A stretch of 64,000 bases of DNA. It comes from Anisus vortex (taxonomy: Eukaryota > Mollusca > Gastropoda > Planorbidae). A program made the translations under genes and the position numbers. Below, piece after piece: positions 29,035 through 40,112 of this stretch. The notes beneath the pieces are model-generated. The model had not been told where the DNA came from. It saw only the letters and a program-made list of their open reading frames with translations, and did no database searches. Every line of letters starts with the position of its first letter. The stretch's first letter is position 1. The stretch is from positions 3,278,271 through 3,342,270 of the forward strand of contig OX421497.1 of NCBI GenBank assembly GCA_949126835.1. The letters are read 5' to 3'.

Positions 29035-31086
29035 TCAACAATTCCCTAAAGACACTAGGTAGACATTTTCACTCTTATTGACCTTGACATATGTCAATTT
29101 TAAGCCAGAATGTACAAATTGGTGTGCTTTTAAGCTATTATTGTTAGAATATTCTTTACTACATATGTCACATTTATAAGTCTTCAAGCCAGAATGTATT
29201 CTTTGGTGTGCTTTTAAGCTATTACTGTGGAAAAATTCTTTACTACATATGTCACATTTATAAGGCTTCAATCCTGAATGTATTCTTTGGTGTCTTTTTA
29301 AGGTCCCACTGTCATAAAATTCTTTACCACATATGTCACATTTATAAGGCTTCAATCTTGAATGTATTCTTTGGTGTCTTTTTAAGTTCATACTTTGAGA
29401 AAATTCTTTACCACATATGTCACATTTATAAGGCTTCAATCCTGAATGTATTCTTTGGTGTACTTTCAAGTTTCCACTTATAGAAAATTCTTTACTACAT
29501 ATGTCACATTTATAAGGCTTCAATCCTGAATGTATTCTTTGGTGTATTTTGAAATTCCCACTGTCATAAAATTCTTTACTACATATGTCACATTTATAAG
29601 AATACAATCCAGAATGTATTCTTTGGTGTACTTTCAAGTTTCCACTTATAGAAAATTCTTTACCACATATGTCACATTTATAAGGCTTCAATCCTGAATG
29701 TATTCTTTGGTGTATTTTAAAATTCCAACTGTCATAAAATTCTTTACTACATATGTCACATTTATAAGGCTTCAATCCTGAATGTTTTCTTTGGTGTATT
29801 TTGAAATTCCCACTGTCATAAAATTCTTTACTACATATGTCACATTTATAAGAATACAATCCAGAATGTATTCTTTGGTGTCTTTTTAAGGTTCCACTTA
29901 TAGAAAATTCTTTACTACATATGTCACATTTATAAGGCTTTAAGCCGGAATGTATTCTTTGGTGTATTTTGAAGTATCGACTATGGGAATATTCTTTGCT
30001 ACATATGTCACACTTATAAGGCTTTATTAACTTTAAGTGGATTTTTTGGTGGGCTTTTAAGTTGCTACTGTCATAAATTTCTTTACCACATATGTCACAT
30101 TTATAAGGCTTCAATCCTGAATGTATTCTTTGGTGTCTTTTTAAGACCCTACTTTGAGAAAATTCTTTACCACATATGTCACATTTATAAGTATAAGGCT
30201 TTAATACATAATGTATTCTTTGGTGTGCCTTTAAGCTACAAATTTGATAAAATTCTTTATTACATATGTCACATTGAAATGGTGTTTTGTCTGCATGACT
30301 CGACAAATGGTTTTGTAAATTCTGCTTGTAACGAAATTTCTTATTACAGACTAAACATTGAAAGCGGGGTTTTACTACATGACAATAACATTTTCTGTGT
30401 ACTGTTAAGTTTCCCTTTTGAGAAAATTCTTTATTACATATGTCACATTTATAAGGCTTCAATCCTGAATGTATTCTTTGGTGTCTTTTTAAGTTATGGC
30501 TTAGAGAAAATTCTTTACTACATATGTCACATTTATACGGCTTGAATCCTGAATGTATTTTTTTGTGTGCCTTTAAGATATTCTTTTTAGAAAATCCTTT
30601 ACTACAGATGTCACATTTAAATGGTTTTTGATCTATATGATTCCATAAATGGTATTGTAAACTCAGCTTGAATAGAAATTTCTTATTACAGATCAGACAT
30701 TGTAATGGCCTTTCTTTTATATGAATTTTTTTATGTTGTTTTAAGTTACCACTTTGAAAAAATTCTTTGCTACATTTGTCACATTTAAATGGTTTTGCAT
30801 GTGTATGGTTCCACAAATGGGTTTTTAAACTCGTCTTGCCAACATATTTCTTATTACACATTAAACATTGATAGTGTGGTTCTACTACAGGACATCTTAG
30901 ACTTAGATGTTCTTTTAAGTTTACACTCCAAGAGAATTCTTTTCTACATAAGCCACATTGAAATGGTTTTGCACCTATATGAGTCCACAAATGGTATTCT
31001 AAATAATTTAAGGCAAAAAAAGTCTCATTACACATCAAACATTTAAATGTCGTTTCTTGTGAGTGCATCCTTTGATGCATAAACAT
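29035..31086 (-). CDS. C2H2 zinc-finger protein, 23 fingers
   Basis: This 683-codon frame is made almost wholly of C2H2 fingers: 23 CxxC...HxxxH units at a 28-residue period, running from about residue 15 to 665. Two depart from the pattern: finger 2 ends in Cys (C2HC), and finger 8 has a stretched HRKCYCH end. Linkers are mostly HSGLKPYKCDIC rather than the common HTGEKPY. Fingers 11-23 are nearly identical in DNA, with alternating FSISGNLK and FYDSGNFK types. Such proteins bind DNA in the nucleus through adjacent fingers; no KRAB, BTB or SCAN domain is present. The ATG at 31084 lies in the middle of a broken finger (CIICNND... in another frame just upstream), so the N-terminus may be truncated or supplied by an unseen exon. 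Confidence 0.75.
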   Translation of the reverse strand: MFMHQRMHSQETTFKCLMCNETFFALNYLEYHLWTHIGAKPFQCGLCRKEFSWSVNLKEHLSLRCPVVEPHYQCLMCNKKYVGKTSLKTHLWNHTHAKPFKCDKCSKEFFQSGNLKQHKKIHIKERPLQCLICNKKFLFKLSLQYHLWNHIDQKPFKCDICSKGFSKKNILKAHKKIHSGFKPYKCDICSKEFSLSHNLKRHQRIHSGLKPYKCDICNKEFSQKGNLTVHRKCYCHVVKPRFQCLVCNKKFRYKQNLQNHLSSHADKTPFQCDICNKEFYQICSLKAHQRIHYVLKPYTYKCDICGKEFSQSRVLKRHQRIHSGLKPYKCDICGKEIYDSSNLKAHQKIHLKLIKPYKCDICSKEYSHSRYFKIHQRIHSGLKPYKCDICSKEFSISGTLKRHQRIHSGLYSYKCDICSKEFYDSGNFKIHQRKHSGLKPYKCDICSKEFYDSWNFKIHQRIHSGLKPYKCDICGKEFSISGNLKVHQRIHSGLYSYKCDICSKEFYDSGNFKIHQRIHSGLKPYKCDICSKEFSISGNLKVHQRIHSGLKPYKCDICGKEFSQSMNLKRHQRIHSRLKPYKCDICGKEFYDSGTLKRHQRIHSGLKPYKCDICSKEFFHSNSLKAHQRIHSGLKTYKCDICSKEYSNNNSLKAHQFVHSGLKLTYVKVNKSENVYLVSLGNC

Positions 31087-31099
31087 TTCTTTCTTACTG

Positions 31100-31640
31100 T
31101 GAAAATATCATTATTACAAATGATGCACTAATTTAGCTTTTCTTCAAAATGCCATCCATCTTTAATGATGTTTTACTCTTTGCTTTGATAAAATTCTTGA
31201 CTTTGTTCATCTGTTCACCATGTGCCAAATGATTTAAACCTGTATGAGTAAATAGATTTTTGAGACATTAATGTAGTCTACAGACAGCACATATGTTTTT
31301 TGTATAAGACAAACTTTGAAATAGTAATGCTTATTGAAATCCAGTAATATTTATGAAAATACTGATAGCAAGTTTATACTTAATATAAAGTTTCCATGTG
31401 CTTTAATGATCTAAAATTAAAAAACAAAAAAAATATAATAACATTTAAAAACCACCAAGCCTTTAGAAAAATACTAAGTGGAAAGTAGGTTTTTATTTTA
31501 TTATGCCCCCAAAGCAGGTATGTATGTCAGTGAGTCTGACGGAGAAACCCACTTTCCATAACAACCATGGTCAGAGTAAAAAGGTCTATCTCTCTCTTTG
31601 GTAAGAGTTTTAAAAAGCTAAAAAAGCATTTAAAAACTTG
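31100..31640. other. Upstream of zinc-finger frame, decayed coding traces
   Basis: Minus-strand traces near 31100-31150 (HFEEKLN, a stop, then CIICNNDIF) look like the end of a linker and the first half of another finger. Further out the DNA is AT-rich with no recognisable promoter or exon. Confidence 0.4.
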
Positions 31641-31664
31641 CATTGCTATTAGAAATGAAACAAC

Positions 31665-31757
31665 CAGGGCTGTGGAGAATTTGGGTACCTGGAGTCAGAG
31701 CTGAAAGTACATAAAACTGAGGAGTCGGAACATTTATCTACCGACTCCACGGCCCTG
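31665..31757. mobile_element. hAT-type MITE (93 bp)
   Basis: The ends are CAGGGCTGTGGAG and CTCCACGGCCCTG with internal GGAGTC/GACTCC repeats. A perfect 8-bp target duplication GAAACAAC flanks it (31657-31664 and 31758-31765). It contains no gene. Confidence 0.9.
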
Positions 31758-31900
31758 GAAACAACTCTGCATCTGTGACACGCAGTGACTATATATTTGT
31801 TTATCAGTAGAGGCATGGAGTGGCAATTCTAGTAATCAGTAAGGTGTCATAAAGTTTAAAATTAAAAGTTCTATAACTCTAGGCCATAGGCGCTCACTGC

Positions 31901-31926
31901 CTCCCCCCCCCCCCCCCCCCCCCCCC
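31901..31926. repeat. Poly(C) tract
   Basis: An almost uninterrupted run of more than 25 C residues lies within AT-rich DNA. On the other strand it is a long G run with potential to form quadruplexes. The length in an assembly is unreliable. Confidence 0.9.
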
Positions 31927-31929
31927 ACA

Positions 31930-32390
31930 ACCGGAAGTAAATTTATGAATACAATTTTCATATTATGCCGACTAAACTTGTATGAATTTTTTAAATATTA
32001 AAAAGAACTTATAAGAAAAGGTTTGTGTCATTTAAAAAAAAAAAAAATAGTAAAACAGACATTAACTTCACAAGAGGTTTAACAAAAAAAAAATTAAAGT
32101 GAAGTTTGTGTCGATGTATTTTTAGCACATTGTGTCTGTTTGGTTCAATCCTGGTTATCAAAATCTTTGGGTTTCCACTATCACTACTTCCCATTCAACT
32201 CAGGCAAACAATCTCCATTGATTCCTTCAAAAAGAACTTATAAACTCATTATTTCAATATTTATCTTAATTAACCTGCTTTGAGCCCTACTGTCTTACTT
32301 ATATGTTAGGTCGGTTATTTTGTTTTGGTTGTTTGATTTGTTCCATGTTTGTAAGGTTTTAAATCATTATTTAGTTTTTTTTATCTCTTA
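31930..32390. other. AT-rich intergenic, no gene seen
   Basis: Nothing recognisable is present apart from A and T homopolymer runs. Confidence 0.5.
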
Positions 32391-32392
32391 GC

Positions 32393-32505
32393 CTATAGAT
32401 TGTATCCGTGTTCTGAGTTGTATGTTAAATGCGCTCTGAGCTTGCATTATGCTTGTTGGCAGCGCTATACAAATGTTATTATTATTATTATTATCAATTA
32501 CTTGA
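32393..32505 (+). mobile_element. L2-like LINE/SINE 3' tail
   Basis: The tail signature AAATGCGCTCTGAGCTTGCA, then GGCAGCGCTATACAAATG, is followed by (TTA)n. It is the same tail type as at 28.4, 48.1, 50.3 and 53.3 kb. No protein-coding part is preserved. Confidence 0.6.
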
Positions 32506-32509
32506 AAGT

Positions 32510-33370
32510 TGATAAAGTCTTTTGACAATAGACTGGTAACAGCACTAAATCTACGCTCCACTATGTATGGTGATGGAAATGCAATAAAAAATTGTTGAAA
32601 AAACCCATACACCTGCAGAAAATAATGGGATGTTCTTTTGTGATTGTTATTTCAATCAATTCTTCTTGCAGTTGTAAAGATGGGCATGAGTTAATTTCTT
32701 ATCTATTGGAAAAGAGGTTCTAAAAACCAATCAGGATGGTTCATGTTAATAAAATAATGCCATGAAATCGACTGTTGAAGTCATTACCGAAGTGCTTCAG
32801 GTACTGACAATAAGTAAGTATGTCTTCATCAGTTGTTTCTACAGATGCAAGATCTCTGTGTCTAAAGTTTGTTTTAATCAAGCTGATGTCATCTACCTAC
32901 AATTAAATTCTTTTAAACTTATATAAATCAATGAAATATGCGATATCATTTTTCAACATTTTTTTTTAAAGAATCGTCTTTTCTTTCCAAAAAACACTTC
33001 AACTTGCACCGAATCAAAGACTTCCTTTTTATGTCCCGCGTACGCAGTGCAGGATTTACGTACAAGCTACACAAGCTATAGCTTAGGGCCCCCCCCCTAC
33101 AAACAATTGTCAGAGTGAGCAATTATCATATATACTTAAATATACTGCAGCATCATTTGTCCCAATGCCGCACGTCTGGAACGTCCCATACTCTTCACCC
33201 AATTTTTTAAAAAGGTATAAAATAAGATTAAATTGTGTCTTTAAAAAAACATTGTTTTAGTTGTTCTATTTGGCGTTTGTTTTTGATACCAGAGTTTGCA
33301 TTTTTAAGTTTGTTATAAATAAAAATCATTTTAAGTTAAAGATTTATTATTTCACTATCTATCCATCCAC
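32510..33370. other. AT-rich intergenic with possible element ends
   Basis: GCAGTGCAGGATTTACGTAC at about 33045, followed by GGGCCCCCCCCCTA, resembles the GGGCCCC-type transposon termini at 13.97 and 21.52 kb. No gene is seen. Confidence 0.4.
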
Positions 33371-33374
33371 CCAT

Positions 33375-33830
33375 CCCTATTGTAGGGCTTTGGCCTGCTC
33401 CACCACCTCCTTCCATTCGGGCCTATCCTTGGTTTTCCTCCGCCATGCCCGCACACCAAGTTTTTGCAGCTCTACAGCTTTAAGCCATCTCTGTCTTGTT
33501 CTAAGCCTCTTTCCTCATGGTCTCTGGTGATGTACTGTTATCGCTGCTCTGCCGTCTGTCATTCTTTCCAAGTGGCCTGCCCACATCAGTCTGCCTTTCA
33601 TTATTTTAGCTACCACCATTGGATCCTAGTACAGAGCATATAGTTCTTTATTTGTTCTTCAGCCATCTGTGTCTTGGACAGCTCCATATATCTTCCGCAG
33701 CATTTTTTTCCCCAGGTATTAAGCAGGGTCTTAATGGATTTTGTCATTGTCCATGTTTCAATGCTATACACCACCACTGGTATTATTATGGTTTTTGTAT
33801 ATATACTTCTTAATTGTATTTCAGTTTAAC
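33375..33830 (-). pseudogene. LINE C-terminal region, frame-broken
   Basis: Minus-strand translation gives fragments of a LINE C-terminus: VVVYSIETWTMTKS, LLNTWGKKCCGRYMELSKTQ, GRPLGKNDRRQSS (shifted: GHLERMTDGR), and RQRWLKAVELQKLGVRAWRR then KTKDRPEWKEVVEQAK. The ETW...TWE...GHLERM...KAV order is that of endonuclease-RT LINEs. Several frameshifts are present. Confidence 0.6.
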
Positions 33831-33834
33831 CCTC

Positions 33835-34237
33835 TAGGTATCCGAAAATCATATTTGGCATTGACATATAGGTCATATAGGCCTAATATCTGAACTTATA
33901 AAGGGCCCCATATATCAAATAATAATTGGCTGTAGGTAAAATATGTATTGTCTTCTTTTAAGTGCATGTCAGTATCAATGCTTATTTATATTCATCATTT
34001 TAAACATACTTTATTTAAATTAAAACCAAACCATTCTAAAAGTGCAATAATTAACGAACGTACAGAACGTCGTTTGCTGCCATATATTTAATACAAATAC
34101 AATGGCAACTGAATAACATCATAAATGTTATAAATAAAACAGAGAAGGTTTTTGCACACTCTTGCCTACAACAGAAAGAGGGGGAAACCACCAGGGAACA
34201 TGAAGAAGCTGTCACTATGTGTGATTCCTATGATGAT
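33835..34237. other. AT-rich intergenic, no gene seen
   Basis: No recognisable gene or repeat was found between the LINE fragment and the 60-bp array. Confidence 0.5.
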
Positions 34238-34545
34238 GTTTATGTGGCTGTTGTCGAGATGTAGGCTCAATATTCCAAGAGTTATCTGTTTGTGTATTTT
34301 CTTGTGGCTATTGTCTAGATGTAGGCTCAATATTCCAAGAGTTATCTGCTTGTGTATTTTCTTGTGGCTGTTGTCTAGATGTAGACTCAATATTCCAAGA
34401 GTTATCTGTTTGTGTATTTTCTTGTGGCTGTTGTCTAGATGTAGGCTCAATATTCCAAGAGTTATCTGTTTGTGTATTTTCTTGTGGCTGTTGTCTAGAT
34501 GTAGACTCAATATTCCAAGAGTTATCTGTTTGTGTATTTTCTTGA
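34238..34545. repeat. 60-bp minisatellite, 5 copies
   Basis: The unit starts TGTGGCTGTTGTCTAGATGT and continues with CTCAATATTCCAAGAGTTAT. The period is exactly 60 bp and copies differ at one to three bases. Because 60 is divisible by three, both strands stay open and give a 20-residue repeat; this is not taken as a gene. Confidence 0.9.
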
Positions 34546-35139
34546 TATTATTCTTACTAATTATTTTTTTCTTTTTAATGTTTATTCAGCACTTTAAGTA
34601 CAAGATTTGAGTAAAACACCAGCCTCACAGTTCAATAGTTTTAATTTGAACACATTTGAAAAACAACATCAAAGATATATGAAAGAAACACAAATAGTTG
34701 TTATAACACTATCTTAAATATAAAGAGTATGTTCCTACTACAATGATATTTGACTAGTAAAACTCTTGTAAACTTGTAAATCAAATGCCTAAGAGAGGAA
34801 ACAACCTTACACAAGTTCAAAACCGACTCCATAAATGCTGATTGGCTAGTAGGCACCAACCAATTGTAAACTATAAATCTTGTTAGAAAATTGGGTAATT
34901 GGTGCAGGGTAGAGTAACAGAACCTATTCCTCTTTATTTGATTAATTCTGTGAAAAAATTCAGGGTTAATGAGTTCTCTTGAAAATATAAAACTTTAATC
35001 TTGCAATAATCACAGAATATTGATTAAAATCTATCTATGCTGGCTAACATTGACATTAGACACTAAGATGACATTGGATAAGCACAATCTTATTAGAGTA
35101 TCGATACAAGTGTGATCCTGTATGTGTTTTTGTTACAGA

Positions 35140-35435
35140 TTTTTCTTCTACGACTCTTTGTCTACAGAAAGTTGGTCTAATAACATTACGTATACCGCAT
35201 TAATTCATCTAACTACATTACATCTACCGAGACATTTCATCCTCTACCAAACATTTCATACAACGCAACTGTTCATCTGCCAGACAATTCATCTATTGCA
35301 AATGTCTAAATGTTCCTCTAAAACATGATTTTTCCAACGTGACATTTTGTCTAACCCGATATTTCGTCTACCATTTATTTGTTATCTGCAATATTTCATC
35401 TACTGTGACAGTTCGTCTACAACCACAGTTTGTTG
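35140..35435. repeat. Degenerate phrase array (TTTCGTCTAC type)
   Basis: About seventeen imperfect occurrences of a TTTCRTCTAC-like phrase follow each other every 16-18 bp, separated by variable 5-7 bp spacers often ending in ACA. Examples are TTTGTCTAC near 35157, TTACATCTACC near 35217 and TTTCGTCTACC near 35360. The phrases are better kept than the spacers. Confidence 0.65.
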
Positions 35436-35797
35436 ACTTTAGGCCTACACAGGCATTGTCTTGTACCTAGAGTCCACATTAAATCTTGGGACAGTCTCTC
35501 CATAAAGACAATTTGCCCCTCCCCTTCCACCATTCTAAACAGTGCAAAACATTAAGGCAGCAGTGGAACAATATTTTTATATCTATTGTATGATGAGGCC
35601 TATTTCATGTAGACACCTACTGTTTTACTTTGATATTTTACATTAAGTTGGTCAATAGTAAAGTCTTTTACTCTGTCTTATTTCATAAAGTTTTGAGATT
35701 ATCAATGAGCTCTTGATCCTATATATCCTTTCATGTAATGAAACAAAATTGTAAAACTTATCTAGCCTAGAGATTTGTATCCGTTCTCTATTTGTTT

Positions 35798-36073
35798 TTA
35801 ATGGGGCACGGTAGCCGAGCGGCAGCGCGTTCGACTGGCGATGCAAGGGTCCTGGGTTCAAATCCTGGTGCAGGCTAGGATTTTTCCCAGGATCTGAGGG
35901 TGTCCCTGAGTCTACCCAGCTCTGATGGGTACCTGACCTTAGTTGGGGTAAAGTAAAGGTGGCTGTGCATAGTGCTGGCCACACAATCACCTAGTATGCC
36001 GTGGCCACGGAAACTGGTGAACGCTGCTTCACCGGCCCTATGGACCAATTTGGTCTGACGGGATACTTTACTT
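35798..36073 (+). mobile_element. tRNA-derived SINE-A, full copy
   Basis: This 276-bp SINE is flanked by an 11-bp target duplication TCTATTTGTTT (35787-35797 and 36074-36084). The head has an A box in GGTAGCCGAGCGGCAGCGCG and a B box in GGGTTCAAATCC, the internal RNA polymerase III promoter of tRNA-derived SINEs. The body includes CCCAGCTCTGATGGGTACC and GGTGATTGTGTGGCC on the complementary strand. It is the best-preserved of five copies in the window. Confidence 0.85.
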
Positions 36074-36089
36074 TCTATTTGTTTACAGT

Positions 36090-36640
36090 TTTCTTCTTTA
36101 TTAATTTTATTTCTCAAAAATACTTCCAGTTTTTATAAAAGAGGCACATGTGATGTTAATTTTTTTTAAATTTTCAGGACTATATGCAATTTTTTCCAGA
36201 GTTTTAAGGTGTTGGAACATAAAGCTTTTTTCCATGAGTTTCCAGGACCTGTACAAAACGTGTCTATGTAAAATAAGAAAACTCTCTTAATTTGAACCAG
36301 AAATATATTTGTTTAAAAAACAACAACACTGTTTTGTTATAAGTAATATAATTACAAAATACTTAGTCTAGAATAAATTTCATTAGCAAAGTAATGAATA
36401 TCAATCGTTACATAAAAGTTTATGGCATGTAATATGCAACGCACGATGATGAAAACAAGATCTAAGATTGTGGTAAATTGAAGGAAGTAAATTTTAAGGT
36501 GTAAATGAATCCGTATAGATTTTAAAATTTAACTTAATCATTTTTAATATGTTTAACCATTTCTGTACACAAAAATGCCACTTTAATAATGCAGAAACCA
36601 ATAATTTTTTACTATACATATTTTAAAAAATGTGTATGTA
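36090..36640. other. AT-rich intergenic, no gene seen
   Basis: No recognisable gene or repeat is present. Confidence 0.5.
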
Positions 36641-36642
36641 TG

Positions 36643-37030
36643 TAAGTTATCTTGGAATCCACATATTGACATATTGATGAAGTAATGAAAAAATCTAACA
36701 AAACAATAGGCTTCATAAAAAGGAACTTCTACAGATGTAATAAATAAGAACATAAAACTAAAATGCTGTCTCACATTAGTTAGACCTATACTAGAATATG
36801 CATCTTCAGTAAGGGACCCATGAATCAACTAAAGAAAACATTAAAAAAATTAGAACAGATTCAGAAGAAAGAGCTGCACAGTTCATTACCAACCAATATT
36901 CACAACTGACATAACACGAATAGATGACTAAACCTAGAGACACTAGATGTCACTAGAGGACAGAAGAGCAAAGAGTAAAGTAGTAATAATACATCTTGTC
37001 AAGCATTAAATTATAATTTATAAATACAAC
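36643..37030 (+). pseudogene. CR1-like LINE RT C-terminal fragment
   Basis: The DNA corresponds to the LSWNPHIDEV to LEDRRAKSKVVIIH part of the 22-kb CR1-like ORF. It contains small insertions (a duplicated ACATATTG near 36665), frameshifts and stops. It is a dead 5'-truncated copy. Confidence 0.7.
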
Positions 37031-37355
37031 ACTATATGCATCTGTTATAATGCTCTAAGAAAAAAAAATTATCCCTTATTAACTACAAAATTGAAAAAGT
37101 TATGGCTGTTTGAGTGAACAATGTAGTTATCATGAAGTTTCTAATTTCATGTTATAAATAAAAAGAAACACTTGCCTGCTGATTCATGTATTTATTTTAT
37201 AAAGTTATAAATATATATATACAAATATATTAATATATATAATATAGGCCTATACAGATACGAGGTGTCTATGCGTCCGGCAACCGGACAAATAGTGCTG
37301 GAGATATTTTTCCAGTAACCTAAGTCACGTGACGACCAAATAAAAAAGACGCAAG

Positions 37356-37398
37356 AAACATTGTTCCGTCGGACAATCATGCAGATGGAACAATGTTT
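37356..37398. other. Perfect 12-bp inverted repeat
   Basis: AAACATTGTTCC (37356-37367) and GGAACAATGTTT (37387-37398) are exact reverse complements separated by 19 bp. They lie in a CpG-bearing patch (about 37255-37450) that stands out from the AT-rich surroundings. The structure could form a hairpin; its role is unknown. Confidence 0.7.
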
Positions 37399-37763
37399 TG
37401 TGCGGCTTGACCGCTGAAACTACAAATACAATACAAATGGCGTCTGACCTGGCAATAAATTCTATTCTTTCGAAGCAATTGAAAAATAAATAATTGTTGT
37501 ATTTTGATATGACAACCATATAAAAACATGTATTTGTTTTATGTGGTACTGAGTCTGTTCTTAATAGTGAGAGGGTATCAATGATTTAGCTTGATTGATA
37601 TAATCTAACTTTAACTTAACAGCAACTGGGTGTAATCCATATTTTACCTAACCCCCAAGGTACAGTGTACCTTACTTGACATGAACACAAGGGACAATAT
37701 ACAAATTTAAAGTATGCTAAAGAAAATTGTATGGGTCCAGCTAAACTTTTCTTCTAAATAAAA

Positions 37764-38060
37764 GTCCCCGGCTACTGGGTGGAATACACCCGCACATAAT
37801 TTAAGAGAGGGAAAAAACACTCTGAACTAACTTTGTAACATTTTTATTTGGGCTGTTTGATTTTCTGTTGATTATTTGAGAGTGTATATAATATAAGTTC
37901 ATAAAATACAGTTTAAATGTTAACAATAAATAAATTAGATCTAGACCAGATCAATTCGGTGTCAATAGTCTTCTACTTTCTTGCCTTCCCTGTTGATGAA
38001 TTCTGCTGTTGGTAACTTAATTGGGAGTGTATGCATGTGTTATACCCAGTTGCCGGGGAC
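37764..38060. mobile_element. MITE-like element, GTCCCCGGC inverted ends
   Basis: The left end GTCCCCGGCTACTGGGTGGA and the right end, read in reverse, GTCCCCGGCAACTGGGTATA match over about 20 positions. The 297-bp interior has no frame. The target duplication is not clear. A related AGCAACTGGGTGTAATCC occurs at 37621. Confidence 0.5.
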
Positions 38061-40100
38061 AGGGTCTGAAATATGTTGCAGGGTTAAGACCAACAAAAAA
38101 AACAACAACAGCAGTTGCAAAAATTGACCAAAATTTAAATTTTAATAATTCTGAGCCATTTCACTTTCACCATTTGATATAAGTGAAAACATTTAGTGTA
38201 GAATTAGTATATATATACAATTAAATGGCTAAAATGTCCAAACATTTCATTGGTGGCTAAAAAAGTCATCATCAAACAGCTTGTTCTACAATCAGCCATT
38301 CATTAATTCACATGGGTGGACATCATAATTTCATATAATAATATTTAAACTCAAAATATATTTTTTTTAAATGTTTAGATTACCTCCAATCCTACTTATG
38401 GCACAGTGAAAAGGAACTGTTCAGTGCACTTTATATTTTATAAAGACAATAAAGTATACAAAGTATACAAATTAACCACACAAAAATAAGGATATTATTA
38501 TAAGTTTTGAAAAGGCCACATTTTAGAAGTTAGCTTTTACTTTTTTAAGAGCATACAAATAGCCTGGTGTGCCAAAACAAAAAGATTTGTTTGGGGGAGG
38601 GGGGGTCATTGCATATTAAATATTATGATCAGTTTAAAAGGTTAAAGGCATGAGTGCTGCATATATGCCTCATTCAAATAGTAAATAGCTTTCAACAATG
38701 TTTTTTTTATCTTCTATTTTAACTCTTATTCAAATTTAAAGTAGGCCTATCAGACTAATATTATGGCTAGTAGTTAGGCCTAAGCTGTAAAATCTGCGAA
38801 ATAGCAAAATATCTCCTTCATTTTCAGTCCGCAGATCACCTAACAAGGCCACCGAAAGAATATCTCCCGCACTATTTGTCTGATTGCCAGACATATGCCA
38901 GGGTCAGGGCGACCAGAAACAATTAAAAAGAACAAATACTAAATACCGAAAAGAAACGTTCATTGTCTTTATTGTAATATAGCCTCTTTTTTTTCTCTCT
39001 TAACAAAACACATTGTAGTCATTCGTTTCTCCGTCATTTTGACGGGCATAAACACTAGTAATATAATAATATGCAATTTCAATAACGCTTCCTTAAATCG
39101 GGAAATCATGGCTTATGTCACACTTATGTGAAAAAAAAGTTACCTTATAGAAACTTCGCACTTGACTATAGCATTATAACACCCAACTATGAGCAAAGCA
39201 AAAGTCTTGGTATGATCTTGTTCTCCTCTGAACAGATGCAGAACAGAACAACCAACACTAGATCTAGTCTAGAGTCTAGAGATCCTTTTCCTTTTTTTTT
39301 GAAACTAAAATGGCCTACCAGTGCTCTAAAATTTCAGAAAAGCCAAGATGAGCGCCTAACAAAAAAACCCAGAAAAGCCAAGTTTTAGTAAAATTGGACT
39401 CAGTGACCTATTTTGTGCCCCCCCCCCCTTTTTTTCCGCTTTTTTTTTCAACTTGAACCAAGTGCAACGCCCAGTGCCCTCACATTGGTGTGGGCAGAGG
39501 GGGGCATATGCCCGGGGGCGACACTTCTGGGGGCGGCAAATATAGTCTAAATATAGCACTAAACAAAGCAGTTGCAGTATGCAAAGGGGCGCCGCGGAAA
39601 CTTTTGACCTGGTGCGGTACATAGGACATAGGCTTGTGTGGGCTCTGACAACGCCCGCCACTCTTTTTTCCCCAAATTAGGCAATTAACTCTAATTTAGA
39701 AATTCAACCCAATAACAACCTGTTGCAAATCTCAGATAAACTACATAGAAAAAGTGCTAACTTAGGTGTTCTGGCGGACGCGCACATTCACGACTACCAA
39801 ATATCTTACTGTGTTGCTGAAAGTAGTCCAAGAAAGATAAATCGGAAAAAGAAAATATTATAAAAGGTCGAATTAATTACATCCCTTGACCACTTTGTTT
39901 ACTGTTGATATGAAACGTCAAACTGCAAAGGTTTCTGTGTGAAAAAAACAACACAATTATGTAGACTCTATAATATATTTATTTATTCAGAATTAAACTA
40001 ACACATTGATGATATGTGAATTAATAAATTAATAATAAATTGTTTGATATCAACACTTTATTATTGGCAATTTATAGTCTACCGGTAGGCCTATATTAAA
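38061..40100. other. AT-rich intergenic, no gene seen
   Basis: No gene is recognised. The stretch includes a G-rich run near 38595 and a GGGGGC-rich patch at about 39480-39540 (GGGGGCGACACTTCTGGGGG) that resembles DNA-transposon terminal sequence. The remainder is AT-rich. Confidence 0.45.
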
Positions 40101-40112
40101 TTTGAGCAGGTA

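Noticed and set aside
29208..30545. Plus-strand frames opposite the zinc-finger ORF
   Set aside because: These are antisense shadows of the repeated finger-coding DNA; they carry no independent domain.
34152..34610. Open frames of 114-152 codons with a 20-residue repeat
   Set aside because: They are a by-product of the 60-bp minisatellite on both strands. There is no start context, splice signal or homology.
35803..35875. Possible functional tRNA gene
   Set aside because: It is the head of a 276-bp SINE with an 11-bp target duplication and several related copies in the window.
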